DNA of 64,000 bases from Anastatus disparis (taxonomy: Eukaryota > Arthropoda > Insecta > Hymenoptera > Eupelmidae), in NCBI GenBank assembly GCA_017163975.1, contig JAFFSR010000353.1:1988501-2052500 (forward strand), read 5' to 3'. This document shows, piece by piece, positions 1 through 11,170 of the stretch. The translations under genes were made by a program, and so were the position numbers. Within the stretch, counting starts at the first letter, position 1. Each line of letters starts with the position of its first letter. The notes beneath the pieces are model-generated. The model ran no database searches, had not been told where the DNA came from, and worked only from the letters and a program-made list of their open reading frames with translations.

Positions 1-1702
1 AAAAAGAATATATAAAATATTAATTAAATTCTAAACATAAATAAATTAATAATATACTTAAAGAGAGTATGTGATTTGAAAATTGTTTAAAATCTTATGA
101 GAAACATGTTTCATAATAGAAAATGTTAAATAGAAAGTATTAAAACATGATAATAAAATAAAAATGTTTAAGACATTAATAATAAATCTAAAATAGCATA
201 AAAAAATAAATGTTTTTGAATCAAGTTCAGAATTTGGCATTTTTTAACGAAAGGGATAATATGTTTTGAATAAACATTATATAAAGTTTAAATTAAGTTC
301 ACAAAAATCTTACAAAAAGAATTACAAAATTTAATTTGAATGAAAAATTTTCAAATGAACAAGGAGAAGAAAGGTCCCTATCTTCGGAAAACGAATTTGG
401 TTGAAACTAAAAAATCTGATTTTTTATGAAAAAAATTAAATGAAAAAAGGTTCCGGATATAAAAATACCGATATTTCATAAAAAATATAGTGAAAAAAAA
501 CACTTATTGGAACTTGAATAGCCAAACAGCTAAAATTCTTACTAGAAAATGTGTGATAGATCAAAGAAAGTACTTAAATATATTAATTTAAGCTGTATTG
601 CATCAAAAAAGGTTATGTAGTTCAAAAGTTACGAATTACGAACGATCAAAATATACAAGTGAAATAGAATAAAAAATTTATCATATATTATATGCTAAAA
701 CTATTAACTAATATGTAATAATTTTCAATTAAGCATAACTTTTTAACCACATTAAGCTTTTTTAAGTTGATAAGGCTTAAATTAAAGTATTTAATTTGTA
801 CTTTTTTAATATTTAATACATTTTTCTGCAAGATTTTTAGTTGTCCGATCATTTAAATTCTTACGACAACTTCTGTTCATTATATTATTGAAAAATGTGT
901 ATATCTTTGTCTCTGAACTCAATTTAAGCAAAAGAAAAAATACGGGTTAATTTTTTCCATCACGAAATCATATCTTGTAGTTTTAACTGAATTTGTTTCT
1001 TGAAGGTGGAGATGATTTCTCCTCATGAGTAGGCTTTGATCATTAGTTATTTAAATATGAAAAAAATATTTATACTCAAGGTATAATTGCCTAATTAATT
1101 ATTACAAGTACTTTAAATGAACTTACAGTTTAAAATTTCAAAAGTTTTTTTTTGTATTATATTTGTTGGAAAAAATTTATAGTGTTGGAAAAATTTCAAA
1201 TTTGGTAAATGTTTAGGTGCAGTATCAATATAATTAACATTTTATTTAAAAAAAATACAACAAAATAACGTTTACCACATACATTTAAAACTGTTTTAAT
1301 AATAAAATTATCAATAAATGATTTTTTTTACATATCGTCGGCTTGGATTAAAATTCGGCTACTTCAAAAAAGTTTTTAGGTAAATTTTAAAATGAAAATT
1401 TCAATAAAATAATTTATAAAGAATCTAAATTTTTTTAATAATGAAATGTATAATTCGATGTAATGAGACAATTTGAATAATGAAGTACATATATTTGATG
1501 TAAATTTGACGAAAATTTTTTTTGTTTCAAAGCATACAAAAATTTTACGTTAAGTGTACGAACTTATGTGATACGATTTCCAATAAAAATAATTTTCACA
1601 AATTACACAAAACAATGCAATACTATCAAATATATTAATTTCAAATTTTATTGAATCATACTTAAAAAGTAATTAAACAAATCTATCTTTAAATTAAACG
1701 AA
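1..1702. other. AT-rich DNA without recognisable gene
   Basis: Very AT-rich sequence with frequent stops in all frames and no domain-like translation. I see no RNA gene, tandem array or inverted repeat of note here. It is most likely intergenic or old decayed repeat DNA. Confidence 0.6.
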
Positions 1703-1973
1703 CCCTACTGAAAAATCTCAGGTGAGAAATCACCTGATTTCTCAGGTGATTTATCATGCCAAAATCTCATGTGACGATTTTTTTGGTTTTTACACGTTTC
1801 AAAGTATACTTAGTCAATTGCGAACTATTTTTGAAAATTTTTGAAAAACAGTTCGCAATTGACTAAGCATGGTTTGAAACGTGTAAAAACCAAAAAAATC
1901 GTCACATGAGATTTTGGCATGATAAATCACCTGAGAAATCAGGTGATTTCTCACCTGAGATTTTTTAGTAGGG
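1703..1973. mobile_element. Foldback/MITE-like palindrome, family 1
   Basis: The left half, starting CCCTACTGAAAAATCTCAGG, is matched by its reverse complement ending at TTTTTTAGTAGGG, so the whole 271 bp folds into one hairpin with a very short loop near 1838. Within each arm a smaller palindrome built on CACCTGAKTTCTCAGGTGA is visible. There is no coding capacity. A diverged relative with the same core (ACACGTTTCAAA, then a TTAGTCAATT-like motif) lies at 57306-57660. I infer a non-autonomous DNA transposon; the mobilising family is unknown. Confidence 0.75.
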
Positions 1974-3420
1974 AAATACATTTTATTTTTCAGTTAACTT
2001 TATAATATGATAAGAAGCTTTGAAAAAATTGTAATGCATTCTTTCTAGTGAATACTTTATGATACCTACTTTTTTGGATTTTCTTACAATATTTTTTTCT
2101 AAATATACCATAGTTTTTTTGCATCAGGTTTTTTTTAGATTTGTATTTAGTTCGATAACACATAGCAAATTTATAAGCAGTATTATAATTAAATTTTTTT
2201 GTAATTATAAAAATTAAACCATTTTTTTAATAAATGTTTTTTAACACCAATGATATTCAGCGTGATTTTTATTTAATGCGCTTTGATGAAGTTGACAACA
2301 CTTTTTTAAAAATATGCTTTATTAAAGCACATTCCTTAATTCTTTTAATATTTTTTTATTCATTTTAAGTTAAATTTTTGTTAAACCAATAAAGAAAATA
2401 ATATTTAATTTACATAACCATAATAAACCATTTAAACATATAATGAACAATTCGGAATTGATTTTTTAAGATACATTTCATAATTCTTTAATATTTTTTA
2501 ATTGGAAGAGATGTTTCCCTTTATCTGTCATTCTTTATTTTTTCTCATAAAGTTTCAAAGATTTAAAAATCATATACATTTTTTAATAGTCAGATAGCTC
2601 CTCCATCAGCTATAATTTGTTGTTTATTAAAAAGGCGGATAATCTTTTGAAACTTTAAATGAGTTTTTACTTCATATGTTATTACTGTAAATTTTCAAAT
2701 AGCCTCGCCGATCATTTCTTTAAGATAATCTCATCTAAAGAATGACCACTTCGTGTCTCAATAAACTGTTAATTAATAAAATCAGTATTGTGTGTTTATT
2801 TAAAATTCATATAATTTCAGCTTGAAAAACAGTTCAGTTTTTTATTATTAAAATACTAATTTGCATGACATCTTCAATTTTTAAAGTAATTTTATAACAA
2901 AATAGTAATGAACAAAACGAGCAGTCAGATAAGATGCAAAATAGTTATTTTTCGGAAAGAATTTTCAATTTTTCTTAAATAATTAATCTCTGCGTAACAG
3001 AAATTTAAAAAGCGTTTATGTATTTTTTGAAAAGTTTAGATTTTTCGTCTTTTAAATTTTGTAACTGTTGAAATAAAATGTTATTTTTTAAAAATTAATT
3101 AAAAAGAATCTTATCATGCCCTATAGAACTTTAGAAAATATCACTTTTTAACGGACAAAAATAATTCAACTATTCAAAGTTTAGTCAAAATTTTTTTTAG
3201 TAAAAACTGAAAATTATTACGTTTGTTAAAGAGAATCATCAATTTTTTTGTTTTGGAAATAAAAATCAATGATATTATAAAAATATGATATTTAATAAAA
3301 GAAAGAAGAAAAAGTCCAATTTTTAAAATATTAATGATATTCAATGTAATTATTATTTAAAATGCGCTTTAATAAAGTTCACATTCGTAAAATTATTTAT
3401 TTTTTCAGATTCATTTATTA
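1974..3420. other. AT-rich DNA without recognisable gene
   Basis: No coding sequence seen. A weak direct repeat is visible: a stretch near 2245-2330 (AATGATATTCAGCGTG, then AATGCGCTTTGATGAAGTT) reappears in diverged form near 3330-3390 (AATGATATTCAATGTA, then AATGCGCTTTAATAAAGTT). This suggests two old copies of one AT-rich repeat. Confidence 0.5.
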
Positions 3421-3634
3421 TTTTACTTTTCTCAATCGAAATTAGATTTATTCATATTTATTTTCTATTTTTATTAAATGAGTTAAAAATGTCATACATT
3501 TAAATAAATTTAGAAAAGATCCTTTTTACTTTTCTAAATTGAAATTAGATTTATTGATATTTATTTTCTATTTTTATTAAATGAGTTAAAAATGTCAAAC
3601 ATTTATGTAAATTTAGAAAAGGACCTTTTTTTAA
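3421..3634. repeat. Tandem duplication, ~103-bp unit (2 copies)
   Basis: Two adjacent near-identical copies of a ~103-bp AT-rich unit, each with ACTTTTCT, GAAATTAGATTTATT, TTTATTTTCTATTTTTATTA, AATGAGTTAAAAATGTCA and TTTAGAAAAG. The copies differ at only a few positions, so the duplication is fairly young. No function is evident. Confidence 0.85.
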
Positions 3635-3796
3635 AGAACAAAAAAGGTTTTATTATTCGCAATTGAGTGAGAATAAAAAACAACTATAATTTATAATAAT
3701 TTTTTTCAATCTTTAATATTTTTTATTTAGCAGGAAAAAAATTACAGAACTAGCTGCATTTTTATTTCATATTGATATAAATCGAGCGAAAACGAG

Positions 3797-4230
3797 CTAA
3801 TGCGAGTTTACCGTAAGATTACCTTCGCCACTGGAAGTCGCGTGTTTCGTGTGTTTGTCTCCTCCCCTCTCGCTTGCTTCTCTACGCGCGTGTAGACGTG
3901 GAGGGGCTTTGCGCGTATAGTTCCGGAATCGCCGCAAGGATCGTCATGATCGAGTTCGGCACGTTTTATTAACACGGCATACACAACCATTTTGCGCTAC
4001 ACACAAAAATGGTACGCACGGAACAAGTTTAGTGCTTGTTACATATTGCTTTAAGGTACTTGAGTATATTATATATTGTGCACTTATGGTGCTTTACTTT
4101 CAAGTATGAGCGCTATTATGTACTACATTAGGTTCGCTGTGAAATATTACAAAAGATTTACATAATCGCAGAATTTTGCGCATTAGTTATTGCAGTCAAA
4201 TGCACTATGACGTTGCAAGTTAATGTGTAC
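3797..4230. other. GC-richer unassigned segment
   Basis: Composition shifts from AT-rich to GC-richer, with CG dinucleotides. A 60-codon minus-strand open frame (3990 to 3808) is present, but it resembles no family I know and has no supporting context. It may be decayed retroelement or an exon or promoter fragment. I cannot assign a function. Confidence 0.3.
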
Positions 4231-5368
4231 TGTGACGGTAATTTACTACACGTTACAAAAAGAAATTAGATTTTCAATTCCATTTAATTTTTAGCTAAGA
4301 CTATGTACTTTTGTTAGAATACGGAGCTGCTAGAATTTGTATTAAATATGATGAACTAGTAACAAACTCCGGCAAAGCTAGTCAGTATATTAGATTGATG
4401 TGCGACGGAGTATTTTTCTATCAGCTCGTCGCTGCGCGTCTCTCTCTCACTCTCTTACCTGATCGAAAGACGCGATGCTGTTAGCGCAGTTCTCCTTATT
4501 TTTATTCGGTTTAACTTTCTTAGTTAAACCTATTCAATATTTTATATAGAAAATATATGTTTTACTACGATAAGAATAAGGACCGCGGAGGCGTCGGGGT
4601 AAGCAACTGGTACAGGCTTATTATATGATATGTTCATACAGCAGAGATAAAATAAAGATTTTATATTTAAAGTGAATTTATTAAAAGTAATAAAGAAAAA
4701 TACAAAATCAAGAATTGAAACGTTAATGATAAAATGGAAGAAATAATTAACTGATATGACAATGTTTGAATTACAATAAAGATAGCAATAGGGGAGGACG
4801 TGATGCGAACTAAATTGCGCTATAACACAAGTAATATCACGCACGCACTTTATAACGTAAAGTTTCTGCGAAGAAAGAAACCTTACTTTACAAAACTTAC
4901 AATTACTTACGACAACGTCGAGAAGCTTCTCTTACACCGAAGACTCTACGCTGATCACTCGCTCGTTGGCCAACGGTCGCGACGCTGCAGCAATCCTGGT
5001 CGCGGAAGTTAGTCGAAGCCCGCTCTCGAGAAATCGTCTCTGGATGAACAAAGGCCGCTATCTTCCTTAATCAGGATAACGCCTTGGGTTTGATAATGCA
5101 CGTGTCTCACGGTTCGTATAGAAGCACGAGTCTTGACACGGAATAAATGCACTAACAAAAGTTATCGACTATTTGCACCTATTGCCATGTGCTCTCAACA
5201 ACCGCCGGAAAAGGTCTGACGCGCCTCGTGGTCGACTCGGCGTTCTTCTCTTGATGATCAGTTAGTTACGTGTTTCTTCGCGTAACTCTGACGGCTTGTA
5301 TGACCGCGCGCGCCTCGTATATTATTTCTTGCTCGCGCGATATTCAAACACGGTAAAATACCGTGACA
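4231..5368. mobile_element. Candidate 1.1-kb element with 16-bp inverted ends (solo LTR or TIR element)
   Basis: The left end reads TGTGACGGTAATTTAC and the right end is its near-perfect inverse (GTAAAATACCGTGACA), 14 of 16 matching. The ends therefore begin TGT and end ACA, as LTRs do, but the inverted terminus is longer than in typical LTRs. Flanking 4-mers are GTAC and GTGC, an imperfect target duplication. The interior has no convincing ORF. It is either a solo LTR of an insect gypsy/BEL element or a non-autonomous TIR transposon. I see no primer-binding site or polypurine tract next to it, so I cannot decide. Confidence 0.4.
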
Positions 5369-5880
5369 GTGCAACTCACTTGATTATAATTTGTTGATAA
5401 GAATGATTGATGTATTATATAGTTTTTCAACTCGTCAAGATAATTATTACTTATTAAATTAAGTAGCATCAATTTATTATAATACAAATTGCTTATTGGC
5501 GTATGCTAAGTTGCATGAATCAAAAATAAGAAGTTGAGTGTACATTATGAAAATCAAAGTGCATTATCAATATTATAATTAACTAATTGAAATTTTAAGT
5601 AGTGCACTTGTCTGTTACGAAAATCTTACATGCGTGAATTTACTTTATATTAAAGAAGAAATGCGTTGCCTAGAATGCAAAAGAATATAACATATATGAC
5701 TCTACTGATAAAGAGTTAATAAAATAAATGTAAAAATGTAAAAAAAAATGAAACAAGAAAAAATAAACTAGATAATTAACTATTGCGCATTTACAAAAGT
5801 GTTAGTAAGAGAAGCTAGAGAAGAGATGGAAGAACATTTTGGTTAGTTATACTTAAATATTTCGCAAGGAGGTATTTAAT
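5369..5880. other. AT-rich DNA, nothing recognised
   Basis: No ORF, repeat or RNA gene recognised between the inverted-ended element on the left and the GC-richer segment on the right. Confidence 0.5.
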
Positions 5881-6300
5881 TTCTCCCAAATCTTTAGTGG
5901 TATTTAGCCTACGCTTTTTGTACAATTTCGAAGGTGAGTGCGAGGCCTTACGTACATATTTAACCGAAACTTGATCGTGAAACCTAACCTTCTTGTCTAC
6001 TTCCCCATTCTCTACTGAAATCGAATTGATTTTATTTCTTTTTAGGATGTTTGGGATAAATCTCTTCTTTTTAGGTGCTTTACAGAGGGAGTTAGCTGTG
6101 GATGAATGATAGAGGAAGGATTGTCTTTATTAAGGATGGAAGTCTCTAAAGCTTCTACGCATTCCGGTGCATTAATAATCTGATTACTTTGAGTTATTTC
6201 CGGAAGCACGCTTTCATCCATTATCCTATCGCTAGTTGCTTGAATGTCGCTGCTAACGCCGTGATCATCCCCTCCGTCGACAATCGTCCATGTCATCATT
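5881..6300 (-). pseudogene. Unidentified broken reading frame, possible retroelement C-terminus
   Basis: Reading leftwards, an 85-codon acidic frame runs from an ATG at 6299 to a stop at 6042. In a neighbouring frame the sequence continues with a lysine-rich stretch that includes KKVRFHDQVSV, between about 6010 and 5900. Together they resemble a C-terminal tail broken by a frameshift, of the basic type seen at the end of some retroelement polyproteins. I cannot name the family. The surrounding 6.3-6.9 kb is GC-richer and also open in places on the minus strand, with no recognisable domain. Treat this as a remnant, not a gene. Confidence 0.25.
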
Positions 6301-7540
6301 ACTATGTATAAGAAATACGGGATTCGGAAACAAAATCTGATTTACCGACATGAGATAGCTCTTGGCCATGTGTTCCGACTGCACAGGGTGCAGAGTCATT
6401 TTATGGACGAGTAGTCACAGAGGAGGAAAAAATACTTTTCCTAATTTATGTAAGTTGCAGCCCGAGAAAAATCCTCTCTTTAAATTTGAAAAGAAAAACG
6501 AATTTATATCCAAAAGGCGTCTCGCGCAACCAGATCGACATCCGCGTGCTCAGCGTAAGAGACCTCCAGCGGTCGACGACTGATACACACAGAAGTCTCC
6601 CGGTGCGCAAGCACGAATAACTAACAAAACGCGTACTCGACGCCGTCAAACCGACCTCCCAGCGCTGGCGTAAAGGGCCAAGCACTGAGACGCCTACCTT
6701 CCTGCGCGAATGAAAAATCAAAGAGAATCTCTCACGTGACCGACTACCCGATAAGAGCAATTGTGGGCTTCCCGTCTATTATTACGTCAAAATACTATAG
6801 AAAAGACTCTTGGCACTCGCACTACTCTTGATAGTCCCCGTTTGAGATCCGGAGGAATCGACGAAGGAGCTTTCTTAAGCAATGCCAGCGCCTCGAGTTA
6901 GAGTGAGATTTTCTCACAATAATATTAAAGAAAAATATGTATAATACCTTAAAGTGTCTTAAAATTTTGAGACGGGAAATCCCCAATTGCGTACAATTAA
7001 ATTTTATGCGTATAAAGATTCAAAAATAAAGATATATGTGTATATGGACGGAAATACAAACAAAATAGATATGTATAATAAATAAGTAAAAATTTAGATT
7101 CGACATAAATATATACGACTAGTTTTATATTGTACTTCAGAGAATTTTAAAGAAAATTTTGTACTAACTTAAACTGCACTAATGAGTCTGAAATCGGTTC
7201 TTTCGTTAAAAATTTTCCTACGCAAATATAAAATCAATGCTAGTTAGTTTAGAAAGAAAAACCGACTCCGCACTCGCTTAAAATTAAAATGATGTTCTTC
7301 CGTTGACCTTGAGGTAGTTTAGGTTATAAATTTCGACTGTTAGACTCAAAAACACGCATTTGCTTAATTTGAAACTAGCCGTTTCTTTGTTAAGCAAAAT
7401 TGCGTAGTTACCGGACGAAAAGGATTTGTATGCCGGACACAATGCGTACATAACCTGTAACGTGTGTCTTAGGGCATCAAATTTCTTGCGAAAATTTATT
7501 TTGGTACTTTAAGAGATATAACGCCATAAAAAGAAAATTT
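6301..7540. other. Unassigned DNA; GC-richer to 6.9 kb, AT-rich after
   Basis: The 104-codon minus-strand frame at 6446-6760 overlaps a plus-strand frame and has no domain features, so I regard it as chance. The remainder shows no ORF, hairpin or array that I can support. Confidence 0.4.
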
Positions 7541-7737
7541 TCTTGAGGCTGGGCGTGTACTTAATAAAATGGCGCCACGTGGCCAGAATTTTCTAGAAAT
7601 AAAATTCGACTACGCGAATATTTGCACATACATAATTTTTGCTGGTGCAATTGCGATTTTAATAAAATATATATAAAAGAGAGTGCACTTCAGCAACTCT
7701 CACTACCTCTTTAGTAGAATCTCGATCTTGTCTTTGT

Positions 7738-7783
7738 CAGCGTCTTTGTCCAGAGCATCTGCGATGCACTGGACAAAGACGCT
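7738..7783. other. Strong 46-nt hairpin in gypsy leader
   Basis: Arms of about 20 nt (GCGTCTTTGTCCAGAGCATC and the complement of GATGCACTGGACAAAGACGC) pair with one mismatch around a very small loop. It lies in the inferred leader of the minus-strand gypsy fragment, where RNA dimerisation or packaging structures are known in retroelements. Its function is not shown. Confidence 0.6.
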
Positions 7784-8026
7784 AAGGCGAAGGCCGCAAG
7801 AAAAGCGTCTCCTACTTGGAGCAAACAGAGGTCGTACGATGATGCGGGCGCGATACTCCGCTTCGCCGGTCCCAACAACTCCTGGTGCGTGAATCAGCGA
7901 CGAGAAAGGCAGCAAATTTGGTGCTTAGCCAGCACAGAGAAGAGTACAAGATGGAGGATTTCCGAGGCGTCCCCCTTGGTCCGTGACTAGTTGAGAAAAT
8001 GGCTGCCATGTCGCTGTTAAATACTT

Positions 8027-8039
8027 GTCGGGGTCACCA
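8027..8039 (-). promoter_or_regulatory. Primer-binding site of gypsy LTR element
   Basis: On the minus strand this reads TGGTGACCCCGAC and starts two bases (AC) after the LTR end at 8042. TGGTGACCCCGAC-type primer-binding sites adjoin the LTR in many insect Ty3/gypsy elements. The position relative to a TGT...ACA-bounded LTR is as expected and fixes the orientation as minus. Confidence 0.8.
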
Positions 8040-8041
8040 GT

Positions 8042-8324
8042 TGTAACGCCTTAGGTGGCGATAGAGATGTTATATGCAGAAGGAGATGGGATCTGAAAAT
8101 AATTAGTTAAAGTATATGAGTTTAACTATAACTTTATTGTATAGCCAAAGCGACTAAGCGCAATGGCTGGCGGAGTAAGACTGAAGTACAAGCAATCAGT
8201 CTCGAAGCTGCTTCTTCCTCGTCTGATATAAGCCTGTGCAAAGGCGTTCTCATGTATATGCTGACATGTGTATTGGTGCGCTTACAGCGCCGTATGCATA
8301 CATACAAGTGTGAGTGTCCCCACA
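8042..8324 (-). mobile_element. Ty3/gypsy LTR (copy A), 283 bp
   Basis: On the minus strand the repeat begins TGTGGGGACAC and ends GGCGTTACA, so it has the TG...CA ends of an LTR. It contains a TATA-like GCTTATATCAGA near 8225 and a CAATAAAG polyadenylation signal near 8135. The TGGTGACCCC primer-binding site follows directly. Two related LTRs share the block CGCCTnTGCnCAGGC and GCGCTTACAGCRCC: 58333-59072 and 62557-62890. Confidence 0.8.
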
Positions 8325-8349
8325 AAGTCTATCCTGATAATTTCAACAG

Positions 8350-8572
8350 TTTTTTTTTTTTTTTTTTTTTTTTTTTTCAATTATATCCACGGGCATTACT
8401 GCCCTTTTTAACACATAGAAATTCATTTTTAAAACAACACAATTTGACGTATTATTTAACGTGGTGTCAGCCCACGGCAGAGACAGCGAAAAAGCGAACA
8501 GACGGGGAATCGATCCCGCGCCAACGGGAATACGAGTCATGCGCCTTAGCCACTACTCCACTGAACTCTGCT
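8350..8572 (-). mobile_element. tRNA-derived SINE with poly(A) tail
   Basis: On the minus strand a tRNA-like head contains an A-box-like TAGTGGCTAAGGCG and a B-box-like GGGATCGATTCCC, spaced as in tRNA genes. It is followed by about 130 bp of body and a 28-nt A run (T run 8350-8377 on the plus strand). The comparison with the inverse arm at 10.56 kb, which lacks this segment, shows a clean insertion between CAACAG and TTTTTAAATG. The head does not fold into a proper tRNA acceptor stem, so this is a SINE and not a tRNA gene. Confidence 0.7.
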
Positions 8573-8762
8573 GTTTTTAAATGTAAATACCGTGAATATC
8601 TGTGAATAATTATAAATAATTGTGAATAATGCAATTATTATAAGTAACTGAAAACAATGATATTTCTGTTTCATTTACAACAAACCTTTCTGAATAATTA
8701 AATACATATTTATATAATATTATAATTTTTAAAGGCAATTTAACAATAGTACTTTTTGATTC

Positions 8763-8868
8763 TAGTGCATCAAATTATAAATATTCGTGCAGTTGATATG
8801 CACGAGGGTCGGCCAAGCCAGCCCAAGTATCATAGCAATCGCCCGAATATTTATAATTTAACGCACTA
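8763..8868. repeat. Short foldback (106 bp)
   Basis: The TAGTGCATCAAATTATAAAT end is matched inversely by ATTTATAATTTAACGCACTA, with a GC-richer loop. This is MITE-like and non-coding. Confidence 0.7.
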
Positions 8869-8883
8869 GTAACAACAATTATT

Positions 8884-8967
8884 TTTTGAGACAGAGTGCG
8901 TAAAATTGCACATCAAGAATTTGGCTGCGTTTCATTATATGCAATTTTACGCACGCTGTGTCAAAAA
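8884..8967. repeat. Short foldback (84 bp)
   Basis: TTTTGAGACAGAGTGCGTAA and AATTGCA are matched inversely by TGCAATTTTACGCACGCTGTGTCAAAA-type sequence, giving a stem of about 28 bp around an unpaired centre. It lies directly right of the previous hairpin. Confidence 0.75.
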
Positions 8968-8996
8968 CATTTATTTTATTACTATTTCAAATACAG

Positions 8997-8999
<3 letters not shown>

Positions 9000-9063
<64 letters not shown>
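9000..9063. repeat. (AT)n microsatellite
   Basis: About 62 bases of uninterrupted AT, ending where the mariner-like palindrome begins. A TA-targeting element would be expected to land in such DNA. Confidence 0.95.
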
Positions 9064-9066
<3 letters not shown>

Positions 9067-10364
9067 GGCGTCCCATTTTAAAGAAACCACTGAGATATTT
9101 TCGACAGTTCACGTTGTATAAAAAAATTGTTCAGACAAAAGTCATTCGAGACAATGGAGGCTATCTTTCTATGAAATCAGTTTTGACCTTGAGATTTATT
9201 TTCAAGGTCATGTGAAAGTCAAAGTGATTTTTTGAATTGAAACCTCCATTTTTGATTCCGGATTCGGAAAAAGCAAGAAATTCTACGTTCAGATAAGGTA
9301 TTATGTGTAGGGTGCCGTTGACCCCTCCGAGGTCATGTAGGGGTCAAATTTATTATTTTCTTCATCTATGCATACGAATGATTGGGCAAGGGTAAGGTTA
9401 ATAATGATAATAATAATAAGAATAACCCAAATCACCAAACCCAATAACCCAAATAAATAAAAAAGGTCCACTGTTTTCTTCAAAACACCTAATTTTTTTA
9501 TTTCGGGTTCGGAAAGAAAGTTCAGCAAAATTGTCTTGAGTGTTAGGTAATAGTAGGGGTCAAACAATAGTAAAATTAAGTTTGTACTCCATTTTGATTT
9601 TCAAAGCCAAATTTATGTATTCGAAGTCTTCGAGAGAAGAATTATTTTCCATCTTGTGGGAAAACAAATTATTTTTATTCACTTTTCTGGTGTAATTCCG
9701 GACAAGCCTACAAAGTTTCATCTAAATCGTTACATAACACTTCTTTAGTATTATTTATGACAAAGGTGACTCGTGAACAGCCCTTCTCAGAATAGTTCAC
9801 GTGGAAATTTCTTAGTGTCTAGCAACTCAAAAGGACCAAATATGCCGGATTATTTGAAAAACGATTGCCTAGATTGGTTAGATTGATTCACGTACCTAAT
9901 TGTAGTATGAACACGTAATGAGCAAATGTTCAGATAAACGGACTTTTATTTATTTGGGTTATTGGGTTTTAGTTATTTGGGTTATCTGGTTATTGAGGTT
10001 TTGGGTTATTGTTATTATTATTATTATTAACCTCACCCTGGCCCGATCATTCGTGTACATAGATGAAGAAAATAATAAATTTCATCCCTACATGACCTTG
10101 GAGGGATCAACCGCAGCCCACACATAATACCTTATCTGAATGTAGAAATTCTTGCTCTTTCCAAATCCGGTATCAAAAATGGGGGTTCCAATTCAAAAAA
10201 TCACTTTGACCTTCAAATGACTTTGAAAATAAATCTCAAGGTCAAAACAAATTTCATAGAAAGATAGCCCCCATTGTCCCGAATAACTTTTGCCTGAACA
10301 ATTTTTTCATACAACGCCAACTGTCGAAAATATCTCGATGGTTTCTTTAAAATGGGACACCCTG
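9064..10364. mobile_element. 1.3-kb palindromic mariner-like (non-autonomous) element
   Basis: The left terminus CAGGGCGTCCCATTTTAAAG is matched inversely by CTTTAAAATGGGACACCCTG at the right. Homology between the arms continues for about 420 bp (9064-9485 against 9935-10364), leaving a ~450-bp unpaired centre. Subterminal sequences carry TTGACCTTGA/AAGGTCA motifs and a CTATCTTTCTATGAAAT block, as in the larger transposase-bearing element at 47899-51305. The left flank is TA. No transposase frame remains. This fits a non-autonomous member of the same IS630-Tc1-mariner group. Confidence 0.75.
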
Positions 10365-10440
10365 TGTGTGTGGGTGTGGGTGTGGGTTTGTGTATGGGTG
10401 TGCGTGCGTGCGTGCGTGCGTGCGTGTGTGTGTGTGTGTT
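10365..10440. repeat. GT-rich microsatellite
   Basis: Interrupted GT/GTGC tandem repeat (GTGTGTGTGGGTGTGG..., then GCGTGCGTGC) next to the mariner-like right end. It is low-complexity sequence. Confidence 0.95.
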
Positions 10441-10692
10441 TAATTATTCAGGAAAGTTTGTTGTAAATAGAACATTAAGATTATTATTTTTCGTTATTTC
10501 TAATAATTGCATTATTTACAATTATTCATAGTTATTTACAGATATTTACAGTATTTACATTTAAAAACTGTTGAAGATATCAGGACTGAGTTTAAGCCTG
10601 AAAAAAAATTCAAATGTAGTCATAATTTTTTTTTTCTTATGATATTAATTAATAAAACTCTTTTTCACCTTAAGTATATATTAACTATAAGA

Positions 10693-11170
10693 CTCTGATC
10701 CATTGGTAATTTTAAAAAACCTTATCCGATGTTGTAAATTCGTTTGAGTTGTCGAAAACTTGATTTTTGAAAATTTTGGTACTGGTAGACTTTTCCAGCC
10801 AATTCTCAACTAATTAATTTCAAAATTTCCAGCCATTTTTAGTATATATATCTTCACAAAATAACGGTTCTGGAATTTTTATAAGATAAGTAAATGTTAA
10901 ATTAAATTACTTATATAAAATTCACAAAAATATGTATTTTTATCAACTTTTTAAACTAAACTTTTAAATTCTCTTTATTTTTAAAAACTAAAACTGTGAT
11001 TTTGTGAAGATATATAAACTGAAGATCTCTGGAAATTTTGAGGTCAATTAGTTAAAAATTGGCTGAGAAAGTTTGTGGCAAGTACCAAAATTTAGAAAAT
11101 CAAGTTTTCGACTACTCAAAAGAAATTAAAATATCGGTTATGAGTTTTAAAAATTATTCATGGATCAAAG
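10693..11170. repeat. Foldback element (478 bp)
   Basis: CTCTGATCCATTGGTAATTTT and the following GAGTTGTCGAAAACTTG are matched inversely near 11100-11170 (CAAGTTTTCGACTACTC, then TGGATCAAAG). Arms are about 150 bp and moderately diverged; the centre contains TATATATCTTCACAAAAT and its inverse. No ORF is supported. Confidence 0.65.

Larger units (their letters stand above)
7660..8041 (-). mobile_element. Internal leader fragment of a Ty3/gypsy retrotransposon
   Basis: Reading leftwards from the LTR at 8042-8324, the sequence starts with a primer-binding site (8027-8039) and continues into moderately GC-rich DNA. Two overlapping minus-strand frames occur here (8009-7812 and 7915-7703). They could be a frameshifted gag start but match no gag motif I recognise. 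The left limit is not defined; composition returns to AT-rich near 7660. A strong 46-nt hairpin sits at 7738-7783. I infer a truncated element with only its 5' LTR and leader surviving. Confidence 0.55.
8334..10590. mobile_element. 2.25-kb inverted-repeat element with nested insertions
   Basis: Sequence at 8334-8349 plus 8571-8705 (CCTGATAATTTCAACAG, then TTTTTAAATGTAAATACCG and GAATAATGCAATTATTA) is repeated in inverse orientation at 10437-10590. Between these arms lie two hairpins, an (AT)n run and a complete palindromic mariner-like element. A SINE interrupts the left arm. The order of events is readable: inverted-repeat element first, then the SINE into one arm and the 1.3-kb palindrome into the middle. 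No coding sequence is assigned. Confidence 0.7.

Noticed and set aside
6446..6760. 104-codon minus-strand ORF
   Set aside because: It overlaps an equally long opposite frame in GC-richer DNA, shows no domain or compositional sign of coding, and has no context.
8480..8572. tRNA gene on the minus strand
   Set aside because: A- and B-box motifs are present, but acceptor and anticodon stems do not pair and a poly(A) tail follows; it is a SINE.
8896..9215. Small membrane proteins with I-Y repeats
   Set aside because: The translations come from the (AT)n microsatellite; the same applies near 38948-39136, 63018-63374 and 63600-63782.
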